A DNA stretch of 64,000 nt from Polyangiaceae bacterium (GCA_016715885.1 JADJXL010000003.1:1-64000), one strand, 5' to 3'; shown: positions 37,851 through 48,000, counted from the stretch's first letter. Program-made: numbers and translations. Notes: a model not told the origin generated them from the sequence alone.

Positions 37851-39674
37851 TCAAACCTCGAAGTCGAGCGAATGCTCCGGCAATTGAGCTGGCTCCGACG
37901 GTCGTACCGGTTGCATCCGGAAAGGGCACTCGTGCCGCGACGCTACGAGCAAACGATGCGCGTGTTCCAGCGCAAGCATGGTGCTCGTTTGTCGCACGGG
38001 TTGTTCGAGGAAAATCGCGTCGCTTTCGAGATGTTCATCGATACCTGTCTTTTCGAGCGCCGTGGCGAAATCGCTGCGTACGCCGCAAACGAGCACGTGA
38101 ACGTTACGCGCACGAATTCGTTTGATGAAGGCATCCAGAATACCGAGACCCACCGCATCGGGATTGCGTGCCCGTTTCAACCGCAGGATGACGACTTCCG
38201 TTTGCGCGTCGATCCGGCCTTCGATGGTTTGCAAATGCTCTTCCAGGCTCGTGGACGAGCCGAAAAACATCTCGCCCTCCAAGCCAAAAATGAGAATACC
38301 CGGACAAACGACTTCATCGTGGGGCAGCCGCTCGTGCACGTGCCCTTGTGGAGCAACCACGAATTCGGTCAGATGCATTTTTCCAATGCGAGGAACCACG
38401 AGCAAAAATGACAGGATGACCCCAATGAGCACGCAGAACTCGACGGACACGACGATCGCGGCAAGAGCCGTGACGGCGACGAGCACGGCATCGAATCGAG
38501 TCGCGCGGGCGTGACGCGCAATCGTGTCGATTTTAATCATCCGCGCCGCGGTGACGATGAGAATCCCGGCAAGTGCTGCGCGGGGAATGAACATCGCATA
38601 CGGCGCGAATACGAGCATGATGACGGCGACCGCGAAGGCGGAGATCACCCCCGACCATTGCGAAGCTGCGCCTGCTTGTTGGTTGATGGCCGATCGCGTG
38701 AGCGATCCCGAGCCTGGGAAACACGAAAACAAGCTGCCGGCGACGTTTGCGACGCCTTCACTGAGGCATTGTTGATTGAGGTCGAGCTTTTGGTGCGTTT
38801 CTGCGGCAATGGCTTTTGCCATGGCAACGGCTTCGAGCAATCCCAGGAGCGCAATGGCCAAGGCGCTCGAAGACAAATCGCGCATCATTTCAGGATTGAA
38901 GTTTGGCGCGTGAAGGGACGGAAGCTTGGCAGGAATGGCGCCGATGATCGCCACTCCGGACGATTGCAAATCAAGCCAAAATGAAAGCCCGGCAGCGATG
39001 ACGACCCCAAAAAGCAATTCGGGGAACAACTTCCAATTGATTTTTCGCTTGATGTAACCCAGGATGAGCATCAATGCGATGGTGCCAAAACCGACGTATA
39101 CGGTAGGCCAATGGATTGAACCACCGCGCGTGAGGCTTCCGTAGACGCGCTCCAGAAAGTGGTCATGGGCAGCACCAACTGCCGCGAAACCAAACAGATT
39201 TTTGAGCTGATCCAAAACGAGCAGCACGCTGGCGCCCGCGGTAAAACCGACGATGACGGAGCTCGAGATGTAGCGTGTGAGGTCTCCAAGGCGGAGCAGT
39301 GAAATGATGATTTGAATGGATCCGACGAGAAACGCTAGCAAAACGGCCGCTTGCAGTTTCATTTGTGGGTCGGCTATCGTCCCGATGGCGCTGAGCAGGG
39401 CAATGGAAATGGCGTTCGTGGGACCATTGATCAATTGTTTCGACGAATCGAAGAGCGCGCCGACCGCAGTCATCACGATTGCCGTATACAAACCGTACTC
39501 TGGAGGTAAGCCGGCAATCAACGCGTAAGCCATGGCTTGCGGAACCGCGACCGTGGCAACCGTGAGTCCTGCGACGATATCCTGCCGCGCGGAGCTCCAC
39601 CCGTACGACCGTAATGAGGCGAAAGCCGGCACGAATCGCGCAATTTTCGCAGAAATGCTTGACGAAGAGGTCAT
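37851..39674 (-). CDS. SulP-family anion transporter with STAS domain
   Basis: A 607-aa inner-membrane transporter. The SulP signature is present: DIVAGLTVATVAVPQAMAYA, then GLPPEYGLYTAIV and GPTNAISIALLS. There are about 12-14 hydrophobic segments. The cytoplasmic STAS domain (about 440-560) contains GLEGEMFFGSS, VVILRLKRARNPDAVG and LEKTGIDEHL. Family members move sulfate, bicarbonate or other anions; the substrate cannot be read from the sequence. The ATG at 39674 gives the usual N-terminus but lacks a clear RBS; a TTG at 39734 is the alternative. It converges with the vWA gene, 14 bp apart. Confidence 0.92.
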   Translation of the reverse strand: MTSSSSISAKIARFVPAFASLRSYGWSSARQDIVAGLTVATVAVPQAMAYALIAGLPPEYGLYTAIVMTAVGALFDSSKQLINGPTNAISIALLSAIGTIADPQMKLQAAVLLAFLVGSIQIIISLLRLGDLTRYISSSVIVGFTAGASVLLVLDQLKNLFGFAAVGAAHDHFLERVYGSLTRGGSIHWPTVYVGFGTIALMLILGYIKRKINWKLFPELLFGVVIAAGLSFWLDLQSSGVAIIGAIPAKLPSLHAPNFNPEMMRDLSSSALAIALLGLLEAVAMAKAIAAETHQKLDLNQQCLSEGVANVAGSLFSCFPGSGSLTRSAINQQAGAASQWSGVISAFAVAVIMLVFAPYAMFIPRAALAGILIVTAARMIKIDTIARHARATRFDAVLVAVTALAAIVVSVEFCVLIGVILSFLLVVPRIGKMHLTEFVVAPQGHVHERLPHDEVVCPGILIFGLEGEMFFGSSTSLEEHLQTIEGRIDAQTEVVILRLKRARNPDAVGLGILDAFIKRIRARNVHVLVCGVRSDFATALEKTGIDEHLESDAIFLEQPVRQTSTMLALEHAHRLLVASRHECPFRMQPVRPSEPAQLPEHSLDFEV

Positions 39675-39837
39675 AAGGAGGCGCGGGGCGCTTTGGGAAC
39701 GAGCGAAGATGCCATGACGCACGTGTGGAGGCAAAGATTTGGCACAGTTCTGCGCTCACGAACGCGACTGGGTCTTCGAAACAGAGCGCGGCAACGAGGC
39801 GCCTTCGCGGCGCGTGAACACGACAAAAAAACACCGT

Positions 39838-42621
39838 TTACGGGTCCTGCGACTTTTCCGCTCCCTTTTCCTTTGGCAATTCCGTGAGCTGCTTGCCCCG
39901 CATCCAACGCATCACCTGCTGATCCAGCCCCGGAGACTGATCTACATCCTCAATGTTCCACTGCTCCGTGAGCTTCTGCTCCATTTTCGTCGCAGCCTCG
40001 CCGCAAGCCGCCGGCCACGTTCGCGGCATGTATTCGAATGGCGTATAGTCCGGCGTCGACGTGAACATGTCGAGCGGTAAACCTGCATTCTGCACCTGCA
40101 CGTTTGGATAGGGCAAACCAAATACGTGAGCCATCAGCTTGTGGATCGATGGGACATCGATATGGGTTTTACTCACGTACCCGCGACGAACCCACGGTGA
40201 AACGACGACGAATACCGTGCGATGCGCATCCACGTGATCTCCACCCTGCGCCGGATCATCTTCGGTAATGATGATGAGCGACCGCTTCCATATCGGGCTC
40301 TTCGTTATGGCTGAAACGATGAGCCCCGTTGCTTCATCATTGACGGCGCACATGGTCTCCGGATCCGGCTTCGTCGGCGACAAACCAAGCGTGTGATCAT
40401 TCGGCAACGTCATGTATACGACTTGCCCCAAATCACAACGAACGCGCAATCGAGCCGCCGTGTAGCACGCTTTTTCAATGTCCGGATATCCGATGTCCAC
40501 GAGGAATCCCCCGGGATATTTCAAATCATTCGGCGGATGCCCATCGACGTACACCGTGGGAACTCCAACGCCTTCACCGAGAACGTCATACGTGAGACCC
40601 GCAGTGCCGAGCCAATCGAACATCGACCCTTCCTCGGGACGTCCCACATCCACGACGCCGCCATTTTGCACATCACCGGGCCGCGCCGATCGACCATATG
40701 CCGCCATGGCCCAAATGCGCTCGGTGTAATCATTGCTTCGGCCGTAGGTGGTCCATACGTGCCCGACGCTCGAGATCTCGGCGGCCGTATAATAATTGTC
40801 GGAAAATGCAAAATCTTTCGCAAGCTTACGCAGATTTTGCCAAATGCTGTCCATGTCCGCCGAAGATGCCTTCAACGTGAGCTCGGCTTTAGCATTCGTA
40901 TTGGGCATGTCACCAAATACCGCGTCATAAGACTTGTTTTCTCGCACGATCACGAATACGTGATCAATGACGGGTGATGGGCCCGCCGTATTCGTCGGCG
41001 GCACGGGAAAGTCCATGACGCCCGCCGGACAATCGACTTTGGGATACCCCGGCAATGACCCTACGTCGGTTTTCAGACGCACATCATTGTCACCCGCGGA
41101 AAGATCGGCAATCGATGGCTTTGGAAAAACTTGAATGCCACCATGCAATCCGATGTAAGCATCTCCATGCGTTCCCGCGTCGAGCGAATACGGAGTGTCC
41201 AATGCGCCCCGTCCTTCACCTCGCAAGCTCGAAACCGCCACCGTCCCATCACCAAGAACGACGATACCGCTCGGCCACCACTGCGTAGGCAGCTTGCCTT
41301 CGGCCATAAGCGATGGTGGAGCTTTTGTCAAATCGACTGCATATGCTGCAATGGCGCCAACGCCGGACAGCGTAACGTACAAACGTTTCGCTTGCTTGTC
41401 GTACGCAAGCATCGATGGTTCATGTCCGTGCGCGGAATTTTCCGTTTCAATGGGCACGCCCGTCACGGTTCCAGATATTCGATCGACGATGGACAGAGTA
41501 TCAGCAAGATCATCGGCAACGACCATCCAGCGTTCGTCGAGGAACGCAATGCCCTGCGGATCCTTGCCCGTCGCAAACGTCCGTTTGATGACCGGAGACG
41601 TTACCGTCGTAAGATCGACTTCGACCACTTCACGATTGGCCCACATCGAAACATACGCACGTTCGCCCATCGTATCGAGCGGATCGAAATAGACACCAAA
41701 TGTCTCGTTGTCGGGAAGCACCACTTCACCGAGCTTGCTGCCATATGCGGGACTCGCAGGATCCACGTCGTAAATGAGCAAATTCTTTTCCCATACGGGC
41801 GATACCGCGAGGCGCTTTCCATCCGGCGATACGGCAACACCCGAAGTATACCAACCAACGGGTTTGCCCGTGGAATTGGTGCTGGGCGGCAATGCAACCG
41901 CCAATGTATCGGAAGGCAGAATCGTGCCGCTCACCGTATCCACCGTGAGTGCAATGACTTTGCCGTCCGCCGATGCAACATACACGCGATCGGGCGCAGC
42001 AAATGCCATTCCCCAATTAAGCGTGTTCGGCTTGGGATACTTCACGAGCGACACGACAGGATCGCCCTGCCCCATTTTTGCCGTATCGACCAGTCGAATG
42101 GCATGATCGCCATACCCGGAATCGACGGTCGCCACGAACGTCGTCCCCGAAATGGCCAAGACATTGGACGTCATGCCCGCGTAAAGGTCGGCTTCGCGAA
42201 ATGCCCACGATTGGCCGAATGGGCGTTGACGACGCCCGCCAGGCATGATCGTGAGGGTTGGATCGCTGGGATCGGGCCCCGCATACTTCAATGCTTCGCC
42301 CGACGGAGCCGTCGCCACGCATTTACCAGACAATGCCGCGGGATACTTTCCATCCCACACTTCGCAAGTATCTTCGTGTCCTATCTCGTTCCAAGCTCCA
42401 ATCGATGGACACTCGTACGCCCCCGAATGCTCGGGGCACGTACCCGCTGGACACGAATAGACACACGACCTCGGCACGACGATGAAATCGGAAGGATCGA
42501 GGACCGTGCCGCCGCTCGAGTTGCCCGTCGAGGTTTGTTTTTCCGAACCGTCGCAAGCGGGCACGGAAGCCGCAAGAAGCATGAAGATCGACGCGCGCGA
42601 AGCGAAACCGAGGGAACGCAT
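39838..42621 (-). CDS. Lipoprotein with YncE-type beta-propeller and phosphoesterase domain
   Basis: A 927-aa lipoprotein (lipobox SVPAC, C23). After a Cys-rich N-terminal part, residues of about 145-520 are propeller repeats of YncE type (VSPDGKRLAVS, DPQGIAFLDERWMVVADDLA). Residues of about 575-880 form a phosphoesterase/acid-phosphatase domain of the phospholipase C superfamily: VFVIVRENKSYDAVFGD, SVGHVWTTYGRSND, and the metal-site stretch IIITEDDPAQGGDHVDAHRT. The fusion of propeller with this phosphoesterase occurs in several bacteria. A secreted phosphate- or lipid-hydrolysing role is plausible, with substrate unknown. Confidence 0.87.
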   Translation of the reverse strand: MRSLGFASRASIFMLLAASVPACDGSEKQTSTGNSSGGTVLDPSDFIVVPRSCVYSCPAGTCPEHSGAYECPSIGAWNEIGHEDTCEVWDGKYPAALSGKCVATAPSGEALKYAGPDPSDPTLTIMPGGRRQRPFGQSWAFREADLYAGMTSNVLAISGTTFVATVDSGYGDHAIRLVDTAKMGQGDPVVSLVKYPKPNTLNWGMAFAAPDRVYVASADGKVIALTVDTVSGTILPSDTLAVALPPSTNSTGKPVGWYTSGVAVSPDGKRLAVSPVWEKNLLIYDVDPASPAYGSKLGEVVLPDNETFGVYFDPLDTMGERAYVSMWANREVVEVDLTTVTSPVIKRTFATGKDPQGIAFLDERWMVVADDLADTLSIVDRISGTVTGVPIETENSAHGHEPSMLAYDKQAKRLYVTLSGVGAIAAYAVDLTKAPPSLMAEGKLPTQWWPSGIVVLGDGTVAVSSLRGEGRGALDTPYSLDAGTHGDAYIGLHGGIQVFPKPSIADLSAGDNDVRLKTDVGSLPGYPKVDCPAGVMDFPVPPTNTAGPSPVIDHVFVIVRENKSYDAVFGDMPNTNAKAELTLKASSADMDSIWQNLRKLAKDFAFSDNYYTAAEISSVGHVWTTYGRSNDYTERIWAMAAYGRSARPGDVQNGGVVDVGRPEEGSMFDWLGTAGLTYDVLGEGVGVPTVYVDGHPPNDLKYPGGFLVDIGYPDIEKACYTAARLRVRCDLGQVVYMTLPNDHTLGLSPTKPDPETMCAVNDEATGLIVSAITKSPIWKRSLIIITEDDPAQGGDHVDAHRTVFVVVSPWVRRGYVSKTHIDVPSIHKLMAHVFGLPYPNVQVQNAGLPLDMFTSTPDYTPFEYMPRTWPAACGEAATKMEQKLTEQWNIEDVDQSPGLDQQVMRWMRGKQLTELPKEKGAEKSQDP

Positions 42622-42697
42622 GACCCAAGAATATACGACGATCCACTCATCGAGGAAAGGAATTCAACACGCGTCGCGCCGCTCGCGTTGGCTTCTG

Positions 42698-43153
42698 TCA
42701 GAGAATACTCATGATGAGACACCAGAACCACGCAACCGACGCAAAAACGACGATGCCGAGCGCGGGAGGACTCCACGCGGCCTTGCCGCGCGCAATGCGA
42801 TATGCGAGCGCCGAAAGACCAAAGGGGAACGCGGTAAACAAAAGGCCAGCCATGGCCGTGAATCGAGCAGACGCGTGCCAGTCAGGACCATACTTGGCCA
42901 TGATCTCCGCTGGCGGACCATAACCACCGGTATTGATCCAGTAGTCTACGCGAGCATGCAGCTTGGAAGTCGTCACGGCTGCCAAGGCGCAAACGAGCCC
43001 CGCGAGCATGACGGCAATGCCGGCAGCAATGGCTGCGCCCTTCGGTCGATATTTGGCGAGAACGAGCGCAATGACGGACGCGAGCAGCGAAGGCGCGGTA
43101 GCGAAGAACAGAACGACCAGACTGGCAAATCCGCTTTCGTGAATGGGATTCAT
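42698..43153 (-). CDS. Small membrane protein, four predicted helices
   Basis: A 151-aa hydrophobic protein with helices near 8-30, 38-60, 95-117 and 128-150 and a polar loop KLHARVDYWINTGGYGPPAE. I do not recognise the family. It follows the isomerase-like gene by 41 bp on the same strand. Confidence 0.65.
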   Translation of the reverse strand: MNPIHESGFASLVVLFFATAPSLLASVIALVLAKYRPKGAAIAAGIAVMLAGLVCALAAVTTSKLHARVDYWINTGGYGPPAEIMAKYGPDWHASARFTAMAGLLFTAFPFGLSALAYRIARGKAAWSPPALGIVVFASVAWFWCLIMSIL

Positions 43154-43194
43154 AATCGATCCATTCGCGCACGCCCAATCGCTATGGGCTCAGC

Positions 43195-43794
43195 TCACCC
43201 CTGCAGCGCTCGTTCGACGAAATTCAGTCGATCATTGCCCCAAAAGAGCTCGTCACCAACGAACATCGCCGGCGCTCCGAACGCACCTCGAGCAATCGCA
43301 GCGTCGCCATTCGCACGCAGACGATCCTTGATGGGTTGCGATTCGATTGCAGAAAGCGCTGCCTGCGGATCGAGCCCCGCTTTTTCGGCGATGTCTCCGA
43401 GCACCACGGGGTCATTGAGGTCGCGATCTTCGGCCCACATTGCTCGGAATGCTCCGAGCGCCACGGATTCGGCCTTTCCTTGTTCGTCCGCCACCAATAC
43501 GAGGCGCATGGCCTTGATGGTATTTGCCGGGAAATGGCTCGAAAACTTGAATCGTACTCCGTAAAACTCGGCCCAGCGTTCCAGGTCCTTCAGCATGTAC
43601 GCGCCTTTGGCAGGCACTTTTGCCGGCATGTCATTGCTGCTTGCTTTGAAGACTGCGGCCAGGACAAACGGGCGATACGCGATTTTTGCGCCCGTGCGCG
43701 CCGCTATCTCGGGCAGTTGGGTCGCCGCGAGATAACTGTAGGGAGACGAGAAGTCGAAGTAGAATTCGATGGTTTTGGATTGTGCCGTGCTCAT
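43195..43794 (-). CDS. 2-hydroxychromene-2-carboxylate isomerase-like DsbA-fold protein
   Basis: A 199-aa thioredoxin-fold protein of the kappa-GST/HCCA isomerase family. FYFDFSSPYSYLAATQLPEI carries the Ser at the active-site position that replaces Cys. It continues with KIAYRPFVLAAVFKASSN and, near the C-terminus, GAFGAPAMFVGDELFWGNDR, which is highly characteristic. Family members use glutathione to isomerise aromatic ring-cleavage intermediates; no other degradation genes lie nearby, so the true substrate is unknown. It ends 60 bp upstream of the small membrane protein gene. Confidence 0.92.
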   Translation of the reverse strand: MSTAQSKTIEFYFDFSSPYSYLAATQLPEIAARTGAKIAYRPFVLAAVFKASSNDMPAKVPAKGAYMLKDLERWAEFYGVRFKFSSHFPANTIKAMRLVLVADEQGKAESVALGAFRAMWAEDRDLNDPVVLGDIAEKAGLDPQAALSAIESQPIKDRLRANGDAAIARGAFGAPAMFVGDELFWGNDRLNFVERALQG

Positions 43795-43858
43795 TTCACG
43801 GCAGCTTACGCGCCGCTTTGGGCCGGATCAAGTGAAATCGTCATCCCCACGAGATGGT

Positions 43859-45784
43859 TCAGGGCCCGCACAGCGCCGGATTTGGCGCAGGCGGCAAGGG
43901 GAACGCATCCGTCGCCGTTTTCGCAAACTGACATTGCAAATCGTCGGCTTGGCAACCCGCTTGACTGATGCAATTGCCCTGCCCATCGGTTCCTTGACAC
44001 AAACACGCCGTATCTCCCGCCGGACATATCTCGACGAGCTCCATCATCCCCATGTCCTCGTGGTTGAGCTTGTGGCAATGAAGCACGAATTGCCCGGTGA
44101 ATTTGCTGTACGACGTGAGGAGCTCCTGCGGCCCGTCTTCAATCTGTACCCACAACGTATCACGCCAATGCGCGAAATTGGGCTCCTTGTTCGATGTGTT
44201 CGGACAAACCAAGAACGGATTGATGTGAATGTGGAACGGATGCCCATCGAATGCTCGCACGTCCCACTTCTCCGTCGCGCCAACCTCCATGACGCGATCG
44301 CTGCGATACTTGCGCGCGCGCCTATCCTCGAACGACCGGCAATTGATGTTCGGCGCAGGGCAGATGCAAACAGGACCATTGGGATCCGGCGCATGCATGT
44401 GATCCGCAGGATCGCACGAACCCAGCCCATCATGACTGCCAGGCATGGGCTCTTCGCCTGGCGTCGGCACGAGCAACACGGTTTTTTGATGTATCGTCTT
44501 TACGGATTCGCAACTCACCTGCTGCATCTGCCCGTCCACCATGCCCATCCACGTCGTGGGCTTCGCAATCGCCGCAATCGCCGATTCCTCGGGCATGTTC
44601 ACTTCGGTGGCTTCGCCATTCGCCGCATCCACGTCGAATATCGCGAAGACCGATCCCAAAGGATCCGAAACGCGCCGCCCGACGAGGCACAACGTCTGCT
44701 TTTCAGCAGGCATTTTCACGACAGCCTCGATACGATACCCCGGCGATATCCACATCGTATCGCTCTTGTAAAATTGCGGCAAGGTCAAACCATCACGCGC
44801 AATTTGAGTGATTTCTATGGGCTCGAGATCGAAGGCATTGCAATTTGCATCTTTCGCCACATGCAATTTCATTCCGATCTCGTCCGGCGTTCCGGCATAA
44901 ACAAAGCGCAACCGCTCGATTTGATTCGGTGACGTTTTTACGTGTGGCCGAAGCTTGCCGTTGATGAGCGTGGGCTTTCCTTCTTCCTCGGTGGCCCCGA
45001 AATTGTTTATCGATAACGTGTCTTCACTGCACGATTCACCATCCGCGAGCGGCCGCGTCGTCTCCGACCCGAATGCCACTTGGCTCAGAATCATGATGCG
45101 TTCTTTTGCCTTCGCAATTCCAGGAACCTCGTCGATATCGCCCTCGATGACGAATGCGCCGGCGGCTCCATTGGTCACTTGGATGGCCGTCGATCCGTGA
45201 ATGTGCGGATGATACCAATCGAGCCCCGGGTGATGATGGCCATCTTCGTCGAGATCCCAGCGATACTTGGCCGATTCTCCGGGCTCGACTTCGTGCAGCA
45301 CATTGTCTCCGAAGTATCGCGAATCGGGCGCACATCCTTCACCCGTGCACGGATCGGCGGCATCAGCAGACGCATGATTCGGCTGAATATGCAGCCCATG
45401 TCCGTGCAGGTTCGTCAAGTTGAAATCGTGACATGCGAGCTTCGATGTATTGAAAGCTCCTGCAACCATCCGATAGTCCGATTTCGTAAATTTGTTGTGC
45501 AGGTCGATGCGCACTTTGCGATCGTTCCCAGCAGGCACACGAATCGTTGGGCCGGGTATGGCGCCATTGTAAACACGCAAGCAATATCGCTTGCTCTCGA
45601 ACAGCACTTCGCTCGGTCCAAAATTCAGCTCGTAGGCCCCGCTTGCATTGGGCATTAATTCGGGCGGATTCTCGAAAATGGACGGCTCGGTGCTACCTGG
45701 CGTCGGTGTTTCCTCGGTACAACCAGATGCAGCAATCGCCGCTACGCACAAGAGGATTTGTAGCGCACGTGCGCGGCCATTCAT
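43859..45784 (-). CDS. Multicopper oxidase lipoprotein
   Basis: A 641-aa secreted oxidase (lipobox AASGC, C22; start ATG 45784). All four copper-binding motifs are present: HGHGLH, WYHPHIHG, HPFHIHINPF and HCHKLNHEDMGMM, giving the type 1, 2 and trinuclear type 3 sites with Met as axial ligand. It resembles CotA/bilirubin-oxidase-like enzymes, with Cys-rich insertions and a Cys-rich C-terminal tail typical of myxobacteria. Substrates might be metals or phenolics. It is divergent from the LysR regulator gene across 169 bp. Confidence 0.92.
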   Translation of the reverse strand: MNGRARALQILLCVAAIAASGCTEETPTPGSTEPSIFENPPELMPNASGAYELNFGPSEVLFESKRYCLRVYNGAIPGPTIRVPAGNDRKVRIDLHNKFTKSDYRMVAGAFNTSKLACHDFNLTNLHGHGLHIQPNHASADAADPCTGEGCAPDSRYFGDNVLHEVEPGESAKYRWDLDEDGHHHPGLDWYHPHIHGSTAIQVTNGAAGAFVIEGDIDEVPGIAKAKERIMILSQVAFGSETTRPLADGESCSEDTLSINNFGATEEEGKPTLINGKLRPHVKTSPNQIERLRFVYAGTPDEIGMKLHVAKDANCNAFDLEPIEITQIARDGLTLPQFYKSDTMWISPGYRIEAVVKMPAEKQTLCLVGRRVSDPLGSVFAIFDVDAANGEATEVNMPEESAIAAIAKPTTWMGMVDGQMQQVSCESVKTIHQKTVLLVPTPGEEPMPGSHDGLGSCDPADHMHAPDPNGPVCICPAPNINCRSFEDRRARKYRSDRVMEVGATEKWDVRAFDGHPFHIHINPFLVCPNTSNKEPNFAHWRDTLWVQIEDGPQELLTSYSKFTGQFVLHCHKLNHEDMGMMELVEICPAGDTACLCQGTDGQGNCISQAGCQADDLQCQFAKTATDAFPLPPAPNPALCGP

Positions 45785-45953
45785 TACGAAACCATCTCCC
45801 CATCTTTGCGTCATGTTCCGTCTCCCAAGCGGCTCTGTCGTAAGCTTTCTTCTTTCGCGAGGCGCGGGACATCTTGTAGCCTATTTTGGTGCCGTGCGTT
45901 GACCAGAGATGGACAGCCGCTGCGCAAGTTGTGAACACCGCCTGGAGTGACGC

Positions 45954-46838
45954 ATGGACCTCGAAGAGTTGTCGGCATTTCTCAAAGTCGTGGACGCCGG
46001 TTCTTTTCTTGCCGCCGCTGATTCTCTCGGCGTTTCTCGCAGTACGCTACGCAGGCGCGTCGGTGCGCTCGAAGCGCGCGCAGGCGTTCCGCTGCTCGAA
46101 AGCACGTCGACCGGCGTGGTGCTCACGGAAGCGGGCCGAGTGCTTCGCAATCGTGGGAAAACGATGATCGAGGAAGCGAGCGCACTCATTGCATCGGTGC
46201 GCGAAGTGGGAAATGAACCTGCGGGGACATTGCGCGTCATCATGCCGGTAGGTTTGCCCCCGCATCTCTTGACACCTCTTTTGGCACTATTCCGCGAACG
46301 ATTTCCTCGTTTGGGAACTCATTTGAGGTTCAGCAGCGACCCATTGTCCGAATCCATCGTCGACGTGGACATCGTCGTGCATTTCGCCGACGACGCGCCA
46401 ACGGGTCCGTATATTTCTTACGCTGTTTTCCGCGTCAGGCAATGGCTCGTGGCAAGCAAAGAATACCTCGACAAGCGCGGTACCCCAACGTCGCTCGAAG
46501 AGCTTCGTCGCCACGAATTGCTCGCTTGGCAGGCTCCATTCGAAGATCCGTGCGTGTGGCCAACGCTCCAAGGTGCCACATTCGTCGTCCAGCCAGCGCT
46601 CATTGCAACGGACATTCATTTCCTTCGACGTTGCTGCATGGAGCACCTGGGCATTGGCCTCGTCCCCGACGCCAAAGTAACGGATCCAAGTCTCGTCCAA
46701 GATACACTCGTCCCCGTAATGCCAGACCTCGTCGGACGGGACCGCACGCTGCGAATGAGCGTCCCGAAAGCGCTTGCCGAAGTACCGAAAATCAAGGTCG
46801 TGCTCGAACAAGCCCGCCATTTTTTACAGGGCCTGTAA
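45954..46838 (+). CDS. LysR-family transcriptional regulator
   Basis: A 294-aa regulator. The N-terminal winged helix-turn-helix has FLKVVDAGSFLAAADSLGVS, RSTLRRRVGALEARAGVPLL and LTEAGRVL; the C-terminal effector domain includes GTLRVIMPVGLPPHLLTPLL. The ATG at 45954 has GGAG six bases before it. LysR proteins often act on a divergent neighbour, and the multicopper oxidase gene starts 169 bp away on the other strand, making it the most likely target. It converges with the JmjC-type gene, 15 bp apart. Confidence 0.95.
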   Translation: MDLEELSAFLKVVDAGSFLAAADSLGVSRSTLRRRVGALEARAGVPLLESTSTGVVLTEAGRVLRNRGKTMIEEASALIASVREVGNEPAGTLRVIMPVGLPPHLLTPLLALFRERFPRLGTHLRFSSDPLSESIVDVDIVVHFADDAPTGPYISYAVFRVRQWLVASKEYLDKRGTPTSLEELRRHELLAWQAPFEDPCVWPTLQGATFVVQPALIATDIHFLRRCCMEHLGIGLVPDAKVTDPSLVQDTLVPVMPDLVGRDRTLRMSVPKALAEVPKIKVVLEQARHFLQGL

Positions 46839-46853
46839 CGAGCATCATGACGT

Positions 46854-47759
46854 CTACGTATCTTCTCCCCTCGATTTGCGCTCCCACACGCGCCGCAATT
46901 CTTCCCGCGTCGATGCCAGCGCCTCGGATGAGCCTACCTTTTTCAATTGCGAAGCGACGTCCTCATACCAAGCAAGCGCCCGTTGACCTCCTGGATCCAT
47001 TGCAACAGGCGGTGCATATTCTCGGAATACTGGATTCGCCAGGACTTCCAAAACAATTCGTTTGACCAAGTCGAACCCGCTCGGCAATTCGATGCCAAAT
47101 GTCACGTGCAGCGATCGCCCGGATAGCGTCCTTGCATTATGGAATTGCCCGCGTGGAATGTACACGAGGTCCCCAGGACAAACCGTGAAAGTATTCGAAA
47201 TGTTTCGCGCCGCTTCGTCCCGTCGCGTGCGCAATGTCCGAGCAATCGCAGATTCCATCTCGACAGCTTCGATCGGTCGATTCACACGCACATTGGAAAT
47301 GTCCCATGTTTTTTCACCTGCACAGTGGATCGCAATCACTTCATGCGCGTCGAAATGCATGTCGAAGGGTGTTCCGGCTGCCCCCGTTGCATACACGTTC
47401 GGCCACACGTGCCCGCCGAACGCATTCGCTAGAAGCGCCGACAGTGCGTCGATGCGTGCTGAAACCCCACGAGCCCGATTCCATACGAGAGGATGCCCCG
47501 CATCGAGATATTCCGCCAATAGAGCGGGATTCGCTGATAGCTCGGCCTTCGTCGTGCCCATATGCTCGGGAAAACACACGATGTCCGCGGGCAGCGCATT
47601 TGCTACCGCAAGCGCCTGAAGCAGTTCGTCATGCGAGAGCAAACCTTGGCGCTCGTCATGCTCCGCGCGCAAGTGCAACGGGCGGTTTTCGTAATACTCT
47701 GCGAAAAACGTGGACGCGCCGAGCGGCGCGAAAAGCGCATCGAGGTTCGGGATCAGCAC
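46854..47759 (-). CDS. JmjC/cupin-type 2-oxoglutarate oxygenase (ribosomal oxygenase-like)
   Basis: A 301-aa protein of the Cupin_4/JmjC family that includes RoxA/YcfD and human MINA53/NO66. The family entry motif FFAEYYENRPLHL is followed by the iron site FDMHFDAHEVIAIHCAGEKTWDI (H-x-D) and the second His in VYIPRGQFHNA. A C-terminal helical and winged part follows. Relatives hydroxylate ribosomal proteins, but myxobacterial members can also act in natural-product pathways. The GTG at 47759 with GGGGG upstream is preferred to the start at 47858. Confidence 0.88.
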   Translation of the reverse strand: MLIPNLDALFAPLGASTFFAEYYENRPLHLRAEHDERQGLLSHDELLQALAVANALPADIVCFPEHMGTTKAELSANPALLAEYLDAGHPLVWNRARGVSARIDALSALLANAFGGHVWPNVYATGAAGTPFDMHFDAHEVIAIHCAGEKTWDISNVRVNRPIEAVEMESAIARTLRTRRDEAARNISNTFTVCPGDLVYIPRGQFHNARTLSGRSLHVTFGIELPSGFDLVKRIVLEVLANPVFREYAPPVAMDPGGQRALAWYEDVASQLKKVGSSEALASTREELRRVWERKSRGEDT

Positions 47760-47881
47760 GGCAACCCCCGTAATGCAACAAGGATTCCGCTGCAAGGGTA
47801 TATCGCGTATGAAATTTCGGGGGAAGCCTTTCCGGGCTCGCCGTCCCCTGCTCCCCATTCGCGTTCGACAAGCGACTCTCT

Positions 47882-48000
47882 GAGGTGTTTCACAGGCGTC
47901 GCGAGCGGCGGGATGCTAGGGAGGACGGCGGAAGCGTACTTCGCACGCTGAGCAAGTCCGACCGACGCAGCCCGCCGCGCAGCAGCCTGTGGAACACCTC
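47882..48000. repeat. 119-bp element with long imperfect inverted repeats (MITE-like)
   Basis: GAGGTGTTTCACAGGC (47882-47897) and GCCTGTGGAACACCTC (47985-48000) are inverted copies matching at 15 of 16 bases. The match continues inward, less perfectly (AGCGGCGGG against CCCGCCGC), to about 31 bp per arm. The right end touches the stop codon of the following minus-strand gene. It may be a MITE or REPIN-like insertion, or a terminator/attenuator for that gene. There is no transposase nearby. Confidence 0.55.

Noticed and set aside
41131..42714. 527-codon plus-strand frame
   Set aside because: Antisense shadow of the propeller-phosphoesterase lipoprotein; Arg/His-rich with no domain.
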